Below, piece after piece: positions 59,739-64,000 of a DNA stretch of 64,000 nucleotides. The notes beneath the pieces are model-generated. The model did no database searches. It had not been told where the DNA came from and saw only the letters and a list, made by a program, of their open reading frames with translations. How positions within the stretch are numbered: the first letter of the stretch is position 1; every line of letters starts with the position of its first letter. The position numbers and the translations under genes are program-made. Source of the stretch: Daldinia sp. FL1419 (Eukaryota; Ascomycota; Sordariomycetes; Xylariales; Hypoxylaceae); NCBI GenBank assembly GCA_025201765.1, contig MU623340.1, positions 496,001-560,000 of the forward strand, in the 5' to 3' direction.

Positions 59739-62700
59739 CTATAGCACATAGCCATTGGCGCTAACACAATTCCATTCGCGGACACCCGTCCCCTCTTCGA
59801 GCTCAATGCACCACCAAAGTACTTCTTTGGCTTTATCTAGCTGTCCGCTGTCTTCGTGCGCCCTAGCCAAGGCAAACCACGCATCGGAATAGTTCCATCC
59901 TGTGCCCAATTTAGTGAGCCCTGACAAGAGCCCATACGCTCTATCTCGAGCGGCAAGACGGTCGACAAGAGGCAGGGAAACAGCTTTGAAAGGAGCTGGG
60001 AGCTCTTCTACCGAAGGTCCATCTGATTCATCTGAAGGCGACGAATCTATGGCATCAGTTGCGCTGCCTCCAAGCCCCAGAGGTGTTGATGGTAGTATTG
60101 GAATATCTACTACTGTGTGTGGTTTCCGATGATTGGAGTCGGTTGATACCAGATTTGTCTCTGTGCCGTCTGGCAGGGTGATGCTGGGGATGGCCGAAGG
60201 TGGTAAAAGCGCCTCGCTGTATATATCAAGGAGAATGTTGGATAGTCCAACAATTGCCGAAGGGTGATCTGGGTAGTGCATTAAAGCTTCCTCGAAATAA
60301 TCCCTTGCTACGTAAGGGGTGCCTTCAGAGATTGCGAGATAGCCCAACTATGTTTTGTTAGCAAAATATATTTTAAGAGAGAAGTTAATTCCATACCTCG
60401 CTATGAATATCGCCCCAGAGCTCCTCAACAGATCTTTTACCGCCCCAGCCAGGATCCCGTAGCGCTATAGAGCCGCTCGTATCCTTAGCTACCTCGCTTT
60501 CTAAACCGTCTACTAATTTTCTCGCTTCGCCGATAGCACCCTTGGCATCGGCATACATTTTGGCACGACGGTAAAAAGCACCGATCATTAACCATACCTT
60601 TACGAGTATAGTCTGCCTCTGTCGTTTGACCTGTTGTTTTGTGAATTGTACTGTGGGCAACGGACTGGGCGGTAAAAGTGAATCAAGGACCAAACCATCA
60701 GATCCATTTGCAGAGCCCCGGGTTGAGGACGCTGTAGAATTGAACCGAGCTAGCCCACGACCTTTAGACAATGACTGTTGTCTGGATATATCATTTGAGC
60801 TATTCGATGCGAAGAAGTCCACACGCTCTTGTGCTGCTCCATCTGGCATTGACGTATATAAGTCTTCACCATCTACGATAGTCGGGGCACGGGGTGGGCC
60901 TGAGCTGGTTGAGGCTCGCCGGGGCTGGGCACTCGGTTCCCGTTTCTTCAAACTATTCCGCCTCGTTGAATCGCTACGTCCCCGAGCGCTGGATGATCTC
61001 CTAGATCGTCGGCCCTCGCCGGCCTCACCGTTCTCTTTGGTGACGTGGATTGCAGGGGCCGCGGTGGCAGTGGGAGTAGTAGTGTCGACGGGTGTCTGTG
61101 TGGTTTGAGGCCTCTCTGGTAAGGCGGTAGATGCAGCGCTTTCTGTATTAATGCTTTTGAGATTACGTGGTGCTCTCTCCGACCTGTTGCCAAATATGCT
61201 GCCGCGTATGCTTCTGATCGTGCCAGCTGAACTTTTGGGGACCTCCATTTGCGCCTTCTGAGTTGTAGGCGGCGGCTTTGGCTGGTGGTCACCAAACAAC
61301 CTCGTGTAAAGAACCAGCAACTCGTGGCTTGCGTTCACTGCAACTTCTGGCCCTTCTAATAATTCAAGAAGCGCGAGCTGTGTCATCTTCACTTCGATCA
61401 TGCCTTCTTTCTCGAGATCGTCCATTTCATCGACAAGCCCTCTTGACTGATCCTTATCGTTGCGAGCTTCTACCTCATTAAGATGTTCGCTCCGGAACGC
61501 ACCTTGAAGATTTTGGGAGCCGAATAGGACTGTTGGGTCATCGAACTGTTCAAAAGCGCCTTCACAAGCCCTGGCTGCCATTATAAAATCCTGCCTAGCA
61601 CTTAAAAGCAGCGCGAGTAAGTGCCACAAGGGTATCAGTGAGCGCTCCCGCCAGTACGACCCAACAGACTGATCTCCAGCTTTCCCATTAGACATGAGCG
61701 CAGCCCTAACGATGTCAATAGCTGCCGTTAGTTCCCGTTGTTCGGCCAGTAATAGACCGAGGGTAAATAGGGTCCTAATGTCTGTTGGATTTCCGTTTTC
61801 CGGCGATAGGGACTTCTGGAAGCTTCGTATGGCCTTGGTTTGAGTTTCCGTTCGTACAGACGCATCGAACGTCATTCGAGCCCATTGCGCTTGCGAGATA
61901 CCGATAGCTTGCCATGATAAGGCGTACACTTGAGACGTTATCCTAGGATGTAATACAACACCATCTCCCTCTTCCTCCTCTAGTGTTGTAATATTATCTT
62001 GCGCCCTAGGAAGCGGTGCAGGTAGCTTCTGGAGCATTCCTTCTAATTCAGTCCCTAGTTCGTGCGCTTTCGCCGCAGCATCTTTGAAACCATACTTGCA
62101 GAGAGCTGTTATCGCCTGTGAAACGGTTTCTAGGACTGTCGCATCATCGTCAAGACTCGGCTCTGGGTGGCCCGTCTTGTCGACACGGGCCTTTCCTTTC
62201 TTGACGATTTCTAGGTAGGAATCAAAGGCATGGAAAGCCAAATCAAATTCAGCGACCGAAAGGTGAACAGTGAACAGATAACGCAGTATGGCCGTAGAAT
62301 GGTATGTCTTGGTAGCAGCCCGGTAGAGAATGTCCAACACCCCCCGACTGAGGCCTTCCTTACCACCAGGTCCAAGGTCTTGTTCGTGCCAATCACGACC
62401 ACCCAATATACTCCAGTTCTTCATCACAGCCGCAACGAATTCTTCTACCTCTTGCCTCTGGTCTTCGGCTCGTGGGAAGGAAGTTTCACTTAGAAGAAGA
62501 CCTTCATAGGCTACTTCGACTTTCTTAAGCTCTGTCCGGAGCTGATTTCTAGCCGATGCTTCGTTGGTAACATCTACAGAACCCGTAGGGAACGGTAAAT
62601 CCTGTTGCAAGATGCCCGAAATGGCGGCGTAATATTCGTTCCATACCCTTCTTCTAGGTACGGCTCCACGAAAACCATAACCGCCACCAAGAGCGGTACC

Positions 62701-63614
62701 TTGGGCCTTATTCGTCTCCCAATATTTCGCCCAAGAACGAAACGGAGCTAGTGAGTTGGGATCTTCAAGATTCTTCTCGCCTCTTTCCAAGGCTTGAGCT
62801 TGCAGCATACAAAACTCGGTCAAGAAGAGTTCAGACCAGAATCGTAATTGTTTTCGTCCTTTTTGTTCCGACCATACGTGTGATAAGGAGGTCAACGCTG
62901 ATTCGAAGACGTCTAGTGCTGAAGCCCTCTCATCATTTCGCACGAGACAATTGGCCTTCAAATATGCAGCCTTGAGGGCACACACCCACGACCATTCGGA
63001 GATATTGTTCGGCTGATCGAGCTGAGCTAATCCGCTTTCGAGACTCTCTGGCAGTTTTAACGAGGCAGTACCATATTCTCCAACGGTCCAATAAAGCCAC
63101 CCAATACATACTTGAGCTTGGTATTTGTCTTCAAGGTAAGTTGCCTCGACATCGACCGCGCTAAGTAATCTAGGCACCAGTTGGGAGACATCTAGATCGG
63201 TAGGAGAGACGGCGGTACTGGGTCTCGACTCGGGTTTTTGTTTCTGGGAAGCTTTGATAATAGCATGCTCGGTTTCGGCGGTTGTCGTAAGGCCTGAGGA
63301 TATGTCATTATATTAGAGGAGCTCGAAAGGAAAGGAGGAATAAAGGTTTACTAGGAGTCGTACATAATCTATCGGTGGCATGCTTGCGGACCTTACGCAC
63401 CAACTCTGGTACCTTATCCCATTCTCCCTCGCACCTAGCCTCCTCCAATCGTGCTACGTAATGCGCTGCCTTGACCGATTTCTATAATACCTTGAATGAG
63501 TATAACTAAAATTACGGTTGGGAATAGGATAGGAAGGAATAGGAAGGAATGGGAGGGAATAGGAGGGAATAGGAGGGAATAGGGAAGGGGGCGGGGGATG
63601 GAACTAACACTCAT
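59739..63614 (-). CDS. ypp1: YPP1-like TPR cargo-transport protein
   Basis: There are four exons (63614-63609, 63481-63364, 63293-60397, 60347-59739), giving 1209 aa with all phases consistent. Exon 1 encodes only Met-Ser. Exon 2 continues with KSVKAAHYVARLEEARCEGEWDKVPELVRKVRKHA, the conserved N-terminus of this family. The body consists of degenerate TPR helices (for example CIGWLYWTVGEYGTASLKL, TDIRTLFTLGLLLAEQRELTAAIDI, LGYLAISEGTPYVARDYFEEALMHYPDHP, DAWFALARAHEDSGQLDKAKEVLWW). A long Ser/Arg/Pro-rich, probably disordered insert (about residues 690-880) lies in the middle. Yeast Ypp1 (EFR3/Stt4 complex; TTC7 in animals) anchors the PI4-kinase Stt4 at the plasma membrane and supports endocytosis; the same role is inferred here. 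Introns are 127, 70 and 49 nt. Confidence 0.92.
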
Positions 63615-64000
63615 CCTGACGATTCGAGGTCTGAGCAAACACGGAATTGATCAATAGAGATCTCGCATATCATATCGGCCGGGTGTTGGTTTACTGTGTA
63701 TACTACCGGCGTTAGACGTCTGTAGATAGCTACCGAAAATACCTAGATCCTACGAAGCTAGGTAGTAGTAGATATCATAGGGCTCGGACTTTTGTTGGTC
63801 ACTTAGGCAGGTTCCAGGGGTTACGTATAGGTAGGTAGTTATTGAAGCATCCAAGTCCTGTGCTAAGTCCTGTGTTAAGGGTACTAATAGGAGGGAGGGT
63901 AGTATGTATGTAAATGGTCTTAACATGTAAATGAATAATAAATGTAATACGTCGTCGCAGCCAAGTAAATTAAACATTTCTTGGCATAGGTACCTCTTAA
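63615..64000. promoter_or_regulatory. Promoter side of YPP1 at the right edge
   Basis: The remaining 386 bp lie upstream of the YPP1 start and hold TAGGTAGG motifs (63760, 63829). No other gene is visible before the window ends. Confidence 0.45.

Noticed and set aside
1..64000. CRISPR arrays, transposons with terminal repeats, 5S or other rRNA genes
   Set aside because: I looked for direct-repeat/spacer patterns, transposase or reverse-transcriptase motifs and 5S-like blocks and saw none; an alignment search would be needed to exclude degraded remnants.

Overview
The window is nuclear DNA of a filamentous ascomycete (Pezizomycotina, most likely a sordariomycete; this placement is inferred). 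The evidence is single genes with their own spacing, short GT-AG introns (mostly 49-130 nt) with CTAAC/CTGAC-type branch points, a Zn2Cys6 regulator, a fungal bZIP factor, SRP21 and YPP1 homologues, and intergenic DNA full of CCTA/TAGG tetranucleotide motifs. I resolved 17 protein-coding genes and one intron-containing tRNA gene, and rebuilt exon structures by hand from reading frame, splice sites and family conservation. No ribosomal RNA, CRISPR array or recognisable transposon was seen.

Region 1-21.1 kb is housekeeping and gene-dense. In order it holds RIO1 kinase (-), a secreted GH20 hexosaminidase-like enzyme (+), tRNase Z (-), a small single-pass protein with a cysteine-rich ectodomain (-), a protein with HRDC repeats (-), the SWD2 WD40 protein (+), SRP21 (+), the ribonucleotide reductase small subunit (-) with ACGCGT elements in its promoter, and a DUF4112-type membrane protein (-).

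Region 21.1-36 kb is sparser and metabolic. It holds a monocarboxylate-type MFS transporter (-), tRNA-Val(CAC) (+), a family III CoA-transferase (-) and a Zn2Cys6 transcription factor (+). Transporter, CoA enzyme and regulator could form a loose carboxylic-acid utilisation group, but this is only inference.

Region 36-53 kb is almost empty of protein genes. Its only confident gene is a bZIP factor (41.8-43.8 kb, -), whose annotated frame lacks an ATG, so an upstream exon is likely. Two long gene-free tracts flank it (about 6.2 and 9.1 kb), rich in microsatellites, TAGG/CCTA motifs and homopolymer runs.

Region 53-64 kb is denser again. It holds an SMP-30/gluconolactonase-like enzyme (+) with an 831-nt intron, tail to tail with the N-terminal methyltransferase NTM1 (-, with a 505-nt intron), a small secreted His/Gly-rich protein (-), and the large TPR protein YPP1 (-), which begins with a two-codon exon.

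The most notable points are the unusually long, low-complexity introns in SMP-30, NTM1 and the Zn2Cys6 gene, a GC-AG intron in the GH20 gene, a helicase-free protein with two clear and one degenerate HRDC repeat and a possible mitochondrial leader, and a strand-switching tetranucleotide tract at 38.8-39.2 kb. Nothing here amounts to a clearly new multi-gene system.
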